Positions 35,059 to 44,398 of a DNA stretch of 64,000 nt are shown piece after piece (position 1 is the stretch's first letter; the number at the start of each line of letters is the position of its first letter). Source of the stretch: Bacteroidota bacterium (GTDB lineage: Bacteria > Bacteroidota > Bacteroidia > Bacteroidales > Paludibacteraceae). The translations under genes were made by a program, and so were the position numbers. The DNA lies in the NCBI GenBank assembly GCA_023391625.1, contig JAEWAN010000006.1:310001-374000 (forward strand), given 5' to 3'. Below the pieces are notes generated by a model. The model worked only from the letters and a program-made list of their open reading frames with translations. It had not been told where the DNA came from and searched no databases.

Positions 35059-36051
35059 ATGGTAAGTTACAAAGAACTGGGATTGGTTAATACCAAAGAA
35101 ATCTTCAGAAAAGCAATGGAAGGCAAGTATGCAATTCCTGCCTACAACTTCAATAACATGGAACAAATGCAGGCTATTATCTCTGCTTGTGTTGAAACAA
35201 AATCTCCTGTTATTCTTCAGGTTTCAAGCGGTGCGCGTAAATATGCAAACCAGACTTTACTTCGTTACATGGCTCAGGGAGCTGTAGAATATGCAAAAGA
35301 ATTAGGATACGAAATTCCTATCGTTCTTCACTTAGACCACGGAGATACTTTTGAACTTTGCAAAAGCTGTATCGACATGGGATTCTCTTCTGTTATGATC
35401 GACGGTTCTCACCATTCATACGAAGACAATATCGCTTTAACTAAAAAAGTAGTAGAATACGCTCACGCTCACGATGTAACCGTAGAAGGAGAACTTGGCG
35501 TATTGGCCGGAGTTGAAGATGATGTTGTTGCAGAACACCACACTTATACTCGTCCTGAAGAAGTTATCGACTTTGTAACTCGTACCGGTGTAGACTCATT
35601 AGCTATTTCTATAGGTACTTCTCACGGAGCAAACAAATTTACTCCTGCACAATGTACTCGCGATGAAAACGGTATCTTAATTCCACCTCCATTGCGTTTT
35701 GACATTCTGGAAGAAATTGAAAAGAAAATCCCTGGATTCCCTATCGTATTACACGGAGCTTCTTCTGTTCCACAAGAATATGTAAAAATGATCAACGAAT
35801 ACGGCGGTGCATTGAAAGATTCTATCGGTATTCCTGAATCTCAATTACGTAAAGCAGCTTCTTCTGCTGTATGTAAAATCAATATCGACTCTGACGGACG
35901 TTTGGCTATGACTGCTAAAGTACGTGAAGTATTTGCTACTAAACCAGCAGAATTCGACCCACGTAAATACTTAGGTCCTGCTCGTGACGAGTTGAAAAAA
36001 ATGTACATGCGTAAAAACATTGAAGTATTGGGAAGTGCAAACAAAGCATAA
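35059..36051 (+). CDS. fba: Class II fructose-bisphosphate aldolase
   Basis: 330 residues from the ATG at 35059; the frame continues upstream to a TTG at 35023, inside the promoter box, so the ATG is preferred. Zinc-dependent aldolase of glycolysis and gluconeogenesis: AIPAYNFNNMEQMQAI, IVLHLDHGDTFELCKSCIDM (catalytic and metal His, Asp), VEGELGVLAGVED, the Gly-rich LHGASSVP and KINIDSDGRLAMTAKVRE phosphate-binding region. Strong codon bias (for example, uniform TCT/GCT and CGT use) fits a highly expressed gene. Confidence 0.96.
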   Translation: MVSYKELGLVNTKEIFRKAMEGKYAIPAYNFNNMEQMQAIISACVETKSPVILQVSSGARKYANQTLLRYMAQGAVEYAKELGYEIPIVLHLDHGDTFELCKSCIDMGFSSVMIDGSHHSYEDNIALTKKVVEYAHAHDVTVEGELGVLAGVEDDVVAEHHTYTRPEEVIDFVTRTGVDSLAISIGTSHGANKFTPAQCTRDENGILIPPPLRFDILEEIEKKIPGFPIVLHGASSVPQEYVKMINEYGGALKDSIGIPESQLRKAASSAVCKINIDSDGRLAMTAKVREVFATKPAEFDPRKYLGPARDELKKMYMRKNIEVLGSANKA

Positions 36052-36072
36052 TAAACACCCTTACTTATAAAA

Positions 36073-36120
36073 TAAAAAATAGAGAGAGTTGACTGAAAAG
36101 TCAACTCTCTCTATTTTTTA
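36073..36120. terminator. Terminator between fba and the M23 peptidase
   Basis: AAAAAATAGAGAGAGTTGAC pairs with GTCAACTCTCTCTATTTTTT across TGAAAA. It can serve both convergent genes. Confidence 0.88.
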
Positions 36121-36192
36121 TTCTTTGTTTTTATCTTGACAAACCCGATCTATCCAAACGAACCACATTAGTCCGAAACAAACCATTTCCCT

Positions 36193-37458
36193 TTAAAAAG
36201 CCTGAGCCAATTCCGGTTCTTCAACAGCGGACTGACTAAAACTATCTATCTCGGATAAAATTTCCTGCTTTACAACAAAAAAGCTATCTACCAATTCCGG
36301 TTTCACCGGAGTTGCCGGAGGGGCTTCCATCTTTAAAGGATCAATAGGAGTGCCATTTTTATATACCCTAAAGTCCAGATGAGGCCCGGTAGAAAGGCCT
36401 GTAGAACCAACGTAACCAATTACCTGCCCCTGCTGCACACGCGTTCCTTGAGCCATTCCTGCAGCAAATTTACTCAGATGCATATATGTGGTGGTATAAG
36501 TGGCATTATGTTTCACTTTAATATAGTTTCCACCTCCATTTTTCTGATAACCTTTTGCTATAACCACCCCATCGCCTATTGACTTAACCGGAGTCCCAAC
36601 AGGAGCTGCATAATCTACCCCATGATGTGAACGATATCTTTTCAATACCGGATGAAAACGGGAATTTGTGAAACGGGAAGTGATTCTGAAAAAATCCAGC
36701 GGAGCTTTCAAAAAAGCTTTCCGGGTACTATTTCCGTTTTCATCGAAGAAAGTCCTGACATCATCCTGTACAAAAGGAATAGCCACATAATCTTTTTTAT
36801 TATGAGTAAAAATAACCCCTTCAATGGACGATATTGCCAAAGGAATAGTATCATCCACAAAAGCTTCTTCATAGATCACCTTAAAGCCATCTCCCTTCTG
36901 TATTCCAAAGAAATCAATCTGCCAAGCAAAAATATCTGACAACTCCAACGCCAGCATAGGGCTTACGCCACTTTCAGTTACAGCATTCCATAAGTTACTT
37001 TCCACCACACCTTCTGCATACTGACGTTTGGTAGTAATAGGTTTCACGTAAGTTTCGGTAGTAACAATGCTGTCGCCGATATTAACGATGGCAAAATCAG
37101 TTCTGGACTTTGCAAAAACAATATGATTAACACAAGGAAGAGTATCCCGGGAGGTAAATACATAATAGGCCATCCCCGGACGAAGACTCTTAGGATTGAT
37201 AATATCTGACGATGACTTTACAATACGGTCTATTTCTACCCCGGAAAAACCTAAAGCAGAATAAATAGCAGATAAATTATCCCCGGACTTTATTTTATAT
37301 TCCTGAACATCCAAAGAATCAATACAAATATCAAACATATAAACCCGATTATCTTCTTCTACGGGTTGTATTTCAGCATTTGATTCTTTTTTCGTATCTT
37401 TACAGGATAAAAAAACAAATCCTAACAAAATTGTCAGGATATAAATAAAGTTTTTCAT
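36193..37458 (-). CDS. M23-family peptidoglycan endopeptidase lipoprotein
   Basis: 421 residues with an SPII signal (LSC, Cys19). A LysM/OapA-like segment at ~53-100 (YKIKSGDNLSAIYSALG) binds cell wall; a middle region (~150-250) is beta-rich; the LytM/M23 domain is at ~262-375. Zinc ligand region HHGVDYAAPVG (His278, Asp282) and the YMHLSK His are present. The usual HxH motif reads HLD (His360, Asp362), an Asp where most members have the zinc His. Function: cutting peptidoglycan crosslinks during growth or division. If Asp362 does not bind zinc, the enzyme could be a regulator. Confidence 0.88.
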   Translation of the reverse strand: MKNFIYILTILLGFVFLSCKDTKKESNAEIQPVEEDNRVYMFDICIDSLDVQEYKIKSGDNLSAIYSALGFSGVEIDRIVKSSSDIINPKSLRPGMAYYVFTSRDTLPCVNHIVFAKSRTDFAIVNIGDSIVTTETYVKPITTKRQYAEGVVESNLWNAVTESGVSPMLALELSDIFAWQIDFFGIQKGDGFKVIYEEAFVDDTIPLAISSIEGVIFTHNKKDYVAIPFVQDDVRTFFDENGNSTRKAFLKAPLDFFRITSRFTNSRFHPVLKRYRSHHGVDYAAPVGTPVKSIGDGVVIAKGYQKNGGGNYIKVKHNATYTTTYMHLSKFAAGMAQGTRVQQGQVIGYVGSTGLSTGPHLDFRVYKNGTPIDPLKMEAPPATPVKPELVDSFFVVKQEILSEIDSFSQSAVEEPELAQAF

Positions 37459-37607
37459 TTCTTATATCACATTTATATACAACAAAGTTAATTCCTTTTT
37501 ATTTGAATACCATGATAAAAAAACTTAATCTTTTTTTGTTAGAATAGAAGAAAAATCAAAATTTGTATCATCCTTTTCCAAGACTTGGGTGTCTAATGTT
37601 ATATAAG

Positions 37608-37615
37608 CAAAGATA
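37608..37615 (-). promoter_or_regulatory. Possible -7 box for the M23 peptidase
   Basis: TATCTTTG on the minus strand, but 150 bases before the start codon, so the assignment is uncertain. Confidence 0.3.
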
Positions 37616-37693
37616 ACAAGATCATAACAATAAAATTATCAGCTTGTTATTAACAAAATAATGTAGTATTTTGCAAAAAAGTTACAATTTTTC

Positions 37694-38086
37694 ATGAAGA
37701 AAAGAATTCTCTCATATCATTTACTGGGTATCGCACTGATTATAAGTATTGCGATGCTGAACGTATTCTTATGGGAAAAGAATTCCGATAATTTCCTGAA
37801 TAAAGTAACTGTGACGGAATCAAATGAGTCGCCAACAACAAACGACCATCATTTTACAGCCTTTGATACTTCCTGTATTCAGAATGTCGTATTAAGGAGT
37901 CAGCCTTCCGGAGCACAAATAACTGCAACAAAAGCGAATCAAGGAAACGGCCTTATCAAGACTTTTTTCGATTCTCTTTTGGCACAACAACATTTGCACA
38001 CCACTAAGTCAATATATGTTTCATTCTATGCTGAAAAGCAACTAAGGGGATATTATATATATGCCCTTTGTAAACTATTGATTTAA
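37694..38086 (+). CDS. Small single-pass membrane protein, unknown
   Basis: 130 residues. One N-terminal hydrophobic helix (ILSYHLLGIALIISIAMLNVFLW) follows a short basic start, so the rest faces the periplasm or outside. The remainder is polar, with a middle part of Thr/Ser/Asn (VTVTESNESPTTNDHHF) and an aromatic-rich end (YYIYALCKLLI). No family recognised. It is divergent from the M23 gene. The start follows a short AT-rich upstream sequence and lies 14 bases after TTTTGC. Confidence 0.6.
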   Translation: MKKRILSYHLLGIALIISIAMLNVFLWEKNSDNFLNKVTVTESNESPTTNDHHFTAFDTSCIQNVVLRSQPSGAQITATKANQGNGLIKTFFDSLLAQQHLHTTKSIYVSFYAEKQLRGYYIYALCKLLI

Positions 38087-38261
38087 AAACCAACCTATAT
38101 AGTTTCATTACTATATAATTATGACAATACATCTTTCATTTAGTTCATACAACTGAAATGGAAGATATTTGTCATTTCATACTATTCATCATCTTACATA
38201 TATATTTCATCAGCATACTTCAAAACACAGGTATGCATATATTTATTTATACAATTCTATT

Positions 38262-38801
38262 ATGGAAAACAAAATATCAATAGAACAAGTTCTTGACAAT
38301 TCTGAAAATAATATCGTTTATAAAAAGAAACAACCAATCACATATAGTATTATACTTATCATTTTAGGAATAATACCTTTTGTCCTAATCCTAAGTAAAA
38401 ATCTTTCTGAAGATTCCGGAGTATTAACTCCTCTGCTTTTCATCCTGGGAGTAGCCTTGCTTGTATGGGGAATCATATCCATATTCTTTCGTAAAACGCA
38501 TTATGTATTCAGAGAAAACAACCAAAAAATTTCATTCTCCGAACTTTTATTCGATATAAAAGAACGTGATAAACTAATCAGGTTAATCTCCGAAAGAAAT
38601 TTACAAGCGATAAAAGATTTGAAATCATCCGGACATGATGCACTGAAACTACGCATAGCCCTGACTAATGACGGGAAAGCCTGCTACTCACAAGTAGTTA
38701 CATATATTCCCTTTGAATTCGTAAATGCGAATGAAGTTCAGACACACTCACCGGAAGAAGCTGAAATAATGAAAGAAATAATAAAAGAAAAGAAACAATA
38801 A
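38262..38801 (+). CDS. Two-helix membrane protein, unknown
   Basis: 179 residues from the ATG at 38262 (MENKISIEQVLDNSENN); the longer frame from 38169 has a His/Tyr-rich lead and no obvious start signal. Two adjacent membrane helices (YSIILIILGIIPFVLILS and LTPLLFILGVALLVWGIISIFF) make a hairpin. The C-terminal ~90 residues are soluble and charged: EADELLFDIKERDKLI-like stretch, then IPFEFVNANEVQTH and a Lys/Glu end (MKEIIKEKKQ). No known domain recognised. A terminator at 38823 follows. Confidence 0.65.
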   Translation: MENKISIEQVLDNSENNIVYKKKQPITYSIILIILGIIPFVLILSKNLSEDSGVLTPLLFILGVALLVWGIISIFFRKTHYVFRENNQKISFSELLFDIKERDKLIRLISERNLQAIKDLKSSGHDALKLRIALTNDGKACYSQVVTYIPFEFVNANEVQTHSPEEAEIMKEIIKEKKQ

Positions 38802-38822
38802 GAATTTCACAGAATATAAAAA

Positions 38823-38852
38823 TAAAAGGAGGCAAAAGCCTCCTTTTATTTT
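38823..38852. terminator. Terminator between the membrane protein and pgk
   Basis: AAAAGGAGGC / GCCTCCTTTT with AAAA loop, flanked by A/T runs; it serves both convergent genes. Confidence 0.85.
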
Positions 38853-38871
38853 ATGATAAAATCCTCATGTA

Positions 38872-40134
38872 TTAGTAACCTCTAATAGCAGCGATTCCAG
38901 GTAATGTACGTCCTTCAATTGCTTCAAGCAAAGCACCACCACCTGTTGATACGTAGGATACTTTATCTGCAATACCGAATTTATTTACGGCAGCTACAGA
39001 GTCACCACCTCCAACTAAAGAGAAAGCTCCGTTTTTGGTAGCTTCAACAATAGCTTCACCTACAGATTTTGTTCCATGAGTAAAGTTTTCAAATTCAAAA
39101 ACTCCGGTAGGACCATTCCAAAGAATAGTTTTAGAAGATTTGATAACGTCTGCAAAAATCTTTTCAGTTTCAGGACCTATGTCCAATCCCTGCCATCCGT
39201 CAGGTATTTCATTAACCGGAACAAATTTAGTATTAGCATCATTACTAAAGCTATCTGCAATCTTAGTATCAACAGCCAATACAAGGTTTACACCGTTTTT
39301 CTTTGCTTTTTCTATCAGTTCAAGAGCTAAATCCAGTTTATCGTCTTCACAAATAGAATCACCTATTTTTCCGCCTAAAGCCTTGGTAAAGGTATAAGTC
39401 ATACCACCAGCGATAATCAGGTTATTAACTTTAGTCAACAGGTTTTCTATGATTTCTATTTTTGAAGATACTTTAGAACCACCCATAATTGCAGTAAACG
39501 GACGGTTAATATCAGACATTACTTTCTGAACTGCAATTACTTCTTTTTCCATCAGATAACCAAACATTTTGTTATCTGCGTCAAAATAATCTGCAATCAA
39601 AGCAGTAGAAGCGTGTGCACGGTGAGCTGTACCGAAAGCATCGTTTACATAACAATCAGCATAAGAAGCTAATTTTTTAGTAAATGCTTTCTGTTTTTCT
39701 TTCACTTCTTTCTTAGCAGCTGCTTTTTCTTCGTCAGTTGCAGTTTCCGGCAAACGAGGTTTACCTTCTTCTTCTTCATAAAAACGAAGATTTTCAAGCA
39801 ATAAAGCTTCACCCGGTTTCAAAGCTGCAGCCATCTGAGCAGCTTCGTCGCTGGCACAATCAGGAGCAAATTTAACTTCAACACCTAATAACTCAGATAC
39901 ATGTGACAAAATTGATTTTAAAGAATATTTAGGATCCGGATTTTTTTTAGGACGTCCCATGTGAGAAGCAATGATAGGGCTTCCACCGTCTGCCAGAATT
40001 TTCTTCAACGTAGGTAAAGCACCACGGATACGGGTGTCATCGGTAATATTAAAGTTTTCATCCAGAGGCACATTAAAGTCTACACGGACAAAAGCTTTTT
40101 TACCTGCAAAATTAAAATTGTCAATAGTTTGCAT
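38872..40134 (-). CDS. pgk: Phosphoglycerate kinase
   Basis: 420 residues, slightly longer than the usual ~395 because of an insert at about 120-150 (PETATDEEKAAAKKEVKEKQ). N-terminal FVRVDFNVPLDENFNI and ASHMGRPKK hold the 3-phosphoglycerate site; NDAFGTAHRAHAST, GGSKVSSKIEI and the C-terminal LVGGGDSVAAVNKFG with STGGGALLEAIEG hold the nucleotide site. It makes ATP from 1,3-bisphosphoglycerate. Single gene, own promoter box, strong codon bias. Confidence 0.97.
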   Translation of the reverse strand: MQTIDNFNFAGKKAFVRVDFNVPLDENFNITDDTRIRGALPTLKKILADGGSPIIASHMGRPKKNPDPKYSLKSILSHVSELLGVEVKFAPDCASDEAAQMAAALKPGEALLLENLRFYEEEEGKPRLPETATDEEKAAAKKEVKEKQKAFTKKLASYADCYVNDAFGTAHRAHASTALIADYFDADNKMFGYLMEKEVIAVQKVMSDINRPFTAIMGGSKVSSKIEIIENLLTKVNNLIIAGGMTYTFTKALGGKIGDSICEDDKLDLALELIEKAKKNGVNLVLAVDTKIADSFSNDANTKFVPVNEIPDGWQGLDIGPETEKIFADVIKSSKTILWNGPTGVFEFENFTHGTKSVGEAIVEATKNGAFSLVGGGDSVAAVNKFGIADKVSYVSTGGGALLEAIEGRTLPGIAAIRGY

Positions 40135-40185
40135 AATGTTATTATTTTTAATCGTTTAATGATTATATTGATTTCAATAGGCAAG

Positions 40186-40193
40186 CAAAGGTA
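40186..40193 (-). promoter_or_regulatory. Candidate -7 box for pgk
   Basis: TACCTTTG on the minus strand, 52 bases before the start codon. Confidence 0.55.
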
Positions 40194-40265
40194 TAAAAAA
40201 TATTTCAGACGGAATATCCTATTTCTGTTAAGCCTGCTAATAAAAAGTATATTTCCGTAAAGAAA

Positions 40266-40305
40266 TAAAAAAAGCTATCAGGACATTTCCTGATAGCTTT
40301 TTTTA
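40266..40305 (-). terminator. Terminator of FIVAR gene 1
   Basis: AAAGCTATCAGGA / TCCTGATAGCTTT stem with T run on the minus strand, just past the stop at 40321. Confidence 0.88.
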
Positions 40306-40320
40306 CAACATATAAATCAA

Positions 40321-43300
40321 CTATTTACTAATAATAACTTTACTTCCGTTTACATAACCCTTTATAGTGATTACATAATTTCCGACTGGCAATTCTCGAG
40401 TGAAAGTAGCTTCCGATACCTGTTCGGTAAAGATCATACGGCCGCTTACATCATAACCGGAAATTACTACCTGATCACTCAAGCCGGTTACATATAAAGT
40501 CTGACCGGATACATACATATCCACACCTGCACTCTGTAATTCATCAATACCGGTCTTAAGCGCCAAATCATCCATTGCTTTCTGAAGGGCAACTTTTGCT
40601 ACATCAACTGCAGCCTGATTAGCAGCTGTTTCCAATGCTGATTCTGCGGCGTTTAATGCACTCTTGAATGCTGACCAGCTTTCGGCCGTATAATCAGCTT
40701 CTTTCTTTTCTTTGGCTGTCGCTACCAAAGCACGCAAATCTTTTACATTAACCAATCCGGATATAGCATTGAGTAAAGCGCCTTGTGCATTTGCTACAGT
40801 AGAAGTTGAAAGAGCTGTTTCTATAGCTGCATTGGCTGTTCCCAAAGCTGTAGTATAAGCAGTCCAGCTTACTGTAGTATAGTCGGATTCTACAAAGTCT
40901 TTTCCTGAAGCTATTGCTTCTTTCAGCTCTACAACGCTAATCAATCCGTTAGCGGCAGCGGTCAATGCACTTGCTGCATTATTTACTTCACTTTGTGTTG
41001 TGGCATTAACCAGAATTCCTTCTGCAGCTGTCAATGCATCAGATAATACTTTCCAGCTAGCTACAGAGTAATCGTCTTCTTTCAGATTTGAAGCCTCTAC
41101 GTCTGCAATGCTTTCTTTCAGATTTACCAAACTTACCAGGTTATTCACTATCGTTTGCAAAGTGGCAATAGCGCTATCTACTTCATCCTGACTGGTAGCT
41201 GATTGAAGAACAGTTTCTGCATCGACAATACCGGCTTGTAAAGCATCCCAGCTAGCAGGAGCATAATCTTCGACTTTCAATGCTTTTGAGGAATCCACCA
41301 AACTTTGTAAATCGGCTATATTAATCAAGCCATCTATTGCTGCCTGTAACCGACTTACCGCCCCATTCACTTCTGCCTGATCTGTAGCTGAATCCAATAT
41401 AGATTTGGCATCAATCAATTCATCCTGCAAAACAGACCAGGTAGAACCGGTATAATCTGTTTCAACTAACTCTTCTGTAGAAGCTATCAGATTCTTTAAA
41501 ACAGAGATATTAACAAGAGCATCCATCGCACTTTGTAAAGCAGTCATGGCTGCTTCTATTTCTTCATCGGTTGCTTCTGCTGTTAAAGCTTTGGCAGCAG
41601 CTAACGCTGGCTCAAAAGAAGCCCATGTTAAACTAGTATAATCTTCAGCAACCAAAGCTTCTGCCAAAGAAATCATATAAGCCAATGACAATTTTTTATT
41701 TTCTACTAATTTCCACTGGCTGGCATCGCCATCATTTTTGTCTGAAGCTGTATTTTGATTAGCTCCGGTATTATTGGCACCAAAATATTTATTACGTAAA
41801 AACTTGATCAATAAATAACCATTTTCCAGTTCAAACAGCTGAACATTGGTAGCCTCCGTATCAGCTAAATCACCAGACTGAAAATATACAGCATAACTAC
41901 TTGGATTAGCCAGATATTCTCCTGACGGATAACGGCGGATATTATACACATTTGCTTTTCCGTCCACTCTTGTAAGCGTAATAGGATATACATCTGAAGC
42001 AGAAGAATCGCTACCACGAACCGATACGCGAGTACCTTCGCTGTCATTTTCACGTCCTAGATAATTACCTCCTTTACCCTGAAGATAATATACTTTCGAT
42101 GTATTAAATGAAAGTATCTGAGAGTTGTTATAAGTATCTATTGCTGCCTGCAGTTCTACAACGGCAGCATCAGCCTCAACCTGAGTAAGAACTTCCGTTT
42201 CTAAAATATTTTTTGCGATATTAATAGAACCTTGTAGTTCTGCACGTGTTTCCGGCAAGAATTCTCCAGGATCAGAACCTTCAACCGTCTCACTCAGACG
42301 TGCTTCTGCAGCAGCAACCAACTCTTGCAATGCAGTTCTATCCGCCAATTTAGCCAATTTATAACCATCCATAGCCGCTGTCAAATCCACAACAGAAACA
42401 TCAACCTGTTCCTGAGTTGCCTCTGCACTGTCATAAATAGCTTGGGCTGCATCTATTGCAGCTTTAAATGCATCACGGTCAGCTTTCTGATACTGTCCTG
42501 CACCTGTTCCCTCTTCAGTTTCATCATATAATGAACTAGCTTCAGTCAAAATACCTTTTAAACCAAGTTTATTTACTTCACCATCAGGAACAATAGCAAA
42601 CAGTTCCCAATTCACATTAGACAAAGTAGCATAAGTTCTTAATACTTTACCAGAAGTAGTACCTTCAAAACGCATAAAACGTCCGGCCTCCTGTGTTTTG
42701 ATCGTAAAATATTGAACTCCGTTTACCGTTTTTTCATAAGTAGGAATAAAAACAGTAGTCACTTCCGTTGGTTTATTACCACTACCTGTTCCTTTCCCCC
42801 CAATGGTATCAATTGCAACTGTATTACGTCCGCCATCACCAGTAGTATAACGCGCAAACAGATAACTAGTTGTATTTCCTCCAGACTTATTAGTTTCATA
42901 TTCATATTTTTTGGGAACAATACGGTATTCACCTTTCTGTCCATCTTCCACTTCTTCAAAACGGAATAACTGGTCTTCAGACAACTCGGTTTTAAACTGA
43001 ATTTGTCTATCCGAACCCGCAACCCAATACCCCATAGTAGGATCTGCCATAACAACACGATACCATTGTCCCGGAGTCGGATTCAATTGCGGAAGTTTTT
43101 CAGAAGCAAGATATGTCGCTATAGCCTCATTCAATGCTATGATTTCATTTGCCATGACTTCCGGATCATAAACAGTAAGTCCGGTAGTAGCCTTTGTTAT
43201 AGCTGCTTCCAAGGCTGCCTTTTCCGCATCGCCAAATCCCCAGCTTGATTCCTTAATCAGAGTATTTTTCGCTTCTACAATTGCCTTATTTAAGTTATCT

Positions 43301-44154
43301 GTATTTTTAGTAGCCCCTTTCAACGTTGTTAAAATCTGATTTGAAGCTTCCGTATCCTTCACTTGTTCTTCTGTCACGTTTAATGCAGCATCAATCGAAT
43401 CATTTAAAGCTGTTTTAACTGCATCAGAAAAGCCCTCTGCCAAATCCAAAGTTTTTGCTCCTGAGATAGCGCTTTCATAACTGATAGCGACACTGACCCA
43501 ATTCTTTAATTCAATATACGCAGGATCTTCTTCGGACACAACTTCTGAAGCTGCCTGAATGGCTGTCTCCAACAAAGTTTTTATTGTAGCCGGTACATTA
43601 TCATTCTTCGCCAATTCATTGGCTTCTTTAATTTTGAACTCAATTAAATAAGCACCTGGTTCTTTATCAATAGGATAAATTAACCATTGATTGTTATTAC
43701 CATTACCTCCCTTATTTGAATAAACATTTTTATCATTGCCACCATCAACTCCTAAACCGTCAGTCTTTCCAACATTACGTATAGCAACGTATCCATCGGC
43801 AATATAATCAAGCCAATATTCCGTGCCGGCAGTGTTAAATTCAGAATTCCAAGAACCCGTTGAAGCAACAAAATCAGAACCGGAAACAGACTGAATTTTA
43901 TATCTTTTCTGCCCGTCAACTTCTTCCATCGCTACAAATTTAAATTGCTGATATTCTCCTTTCGCATTATCGGCAGTAACCACATAAGCCCCTGCTGAAT
44001 AATCTGCAGGCCTTGTTAGCACCAACGATGTTCCTTTGTTTTGAATATAATAAGTCGTGTTCCCGTCTGGGACAAAATCAAAGGCTTTTGCTCCCAGATT
44101 TCCCAAAAGGATGGAACAAAAGACCAGTAGAAAAGAAAGATTGATTTTTTTCAT
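40321..44154 (-). CDS. Giant secreted FIVAR/ricin-like protein 1 with T9SS-type sorting domain
   Basis: 1277 residues with a cleavable signal peptide (ending GAKAF). Order: ricin-B-like lectin module (~28-165, with the QW-type ending NNNQWLIYP), helical region (~166-350), a second module starting WYRVVMADPTMGYW (~360-525), two FIVAR-like segments (~530-690), a third lectin-like module (~690-830, QWKLV), then six tandem FIVAR repeats of ~61 residues (~836-1201; typical form L..LI..A.....DY...SW..L..AL..A...). The last ~76 residues (DVSGRMIFTEQ ... LPVGNYVITIKGY ... KVIISK) look like a T9SS type A C-terminal signal. An extracellular glycan-binding or adhesive role is the best guess; nothing here is catalytic. 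Confidence 0.85.
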   Translation of the reverse strand: MKKINLSFLLVFCSILLGNLGAKAFDFVPDGNTTYYIQNKGTSLVLTRPADYSAGAYVVTADNAKGEYQQFKFVAMEEVDGQKRYKIQSVSGSDFVASTGSWNSEFNTAGTEYWLDYIADGYVAIRNVGKTDGLGVDGGNDKNVYSNKGGNGNNNQWLIYPIDKEPGAYLIEFKIKEANELAKNDNVPATIKTLLETAIQAASEVVSEEDPAYIELKNWVSVAISYESAISGAKTLDLAEGFSDAVKTALNDSIDAALNVTEEQVKDTEASNQILTTLKGATKNTDNLNKAIVEAKNTLIKESSWGFGDAEKAALEAAITKATTGLTVYDPEVMANEIIALNEAIATYLASEKLPQLNPTPGQWYRVVMADPTMGYWVAGSDRQIQFKTELSEDQLFRFEEVEDGQKGEYRIVPKKYEYETNKSGGNTTSYLFARYTTGDGGRNTVAIDTIGGKGTGSGNKPTEVTTVFIPTYEKTVNGVQYFTIKTQEAGRFMRFEGTTSGKVLRTYATLSNVNWELFAIVPDGEVNKLGLKGILTEASSLYDETEEGTGAGQYQKADRDAFKAAIDAAQAIYDSAEATQEQVDVSVVDLTAAMDGYKLAKLADRTALQELVAAAEARLSETVEGSDPGEFLPETRAELQGSINIAKNILETEVLTQVEADAAVVELQAAIDTYNNSQILSFNTSKVYYLQGKGGNYLGRENDSEGTRVSVRGSDSSASDVYPITLTRVDGKANVYNIRRYPSGEYLANPSSYAVYFQSGDLADTEATNVQLFELENGYLLIKFLRNKYFGANNTGANQNTASDKNDGDASQWKLVENKKLSLAYMISLAEALVAEDYTSLTWASFEPALAAAKALTAEATDEEIEAAMTALQSAMDALVNISVLKNLIASTEELVETDYTGSTWSVLQDELIDAKSILDSATDQAEVNGAVSRLQAAIDGLINIADLQSLVDSSKALKVEDYAPASWDALQAGIVDAETVLQSATSQDEVDSAIATLQTIVNNLVSLVNLKESIADVEASNLKEDDYSVASWKVLSDALTAAEGILVNATTQSEVNNAASALTAAANGLISVVELKEAIASGKDFVESDYTTVSWTAYTTALGTANAAIETALSTSTVANAQGALLNAISGLVNVKDLRALVATAKEKKEADYTAESWSAFKSALNAAESALETAANQAAVDVAKVALQKAMDDLALKTGIDELQSAGVDMYVSGQTLYVTGLSDQVVISGYDVSGRMIFTEQVSEATFTRELPVGNYVITIKGYVNGSKVIISK

Positions 44155-44203
44155 AATACTATAAAAATTAAAGTAAATAATTATCCATTAGCCTAAAACA
44201 TAA

Positions 44204-44211
44204 CAAACATA
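44204..44211 (-). promoter_or_regulatory. Candidate -7 box for FIVAR gene 1
   Basis: TATGTTTG on the minus strand, 50 bases before the start codon. Confidence 0.5.
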
Positions 44212-44316
44212 CAAATAAAACATATGATTACGACTTCCGGGTTAAAAAAAGAATCAATATTTGGATATTTTCTCTTCATTTTATTAAAAACAAAAACATC
44301 CTTTTCCTACTTAATT

Positions 44317-44370
44317 AAAAAAGGGACAGACAGAAATGAAATTAATTTCATTTCTGTCTGTCCCTTTTTC
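44317..44370 (-). terminator. Terminator of FIVAR gene 2
   Basis: AAAAAGGGACAGACAGAAAT pairs with its complement over ~24 bp, T run on the minus strand. Confidence 0.9.
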
Positions 44371-44398
44371 CCCTTTTTATCGGGTAATTTCAATACTT

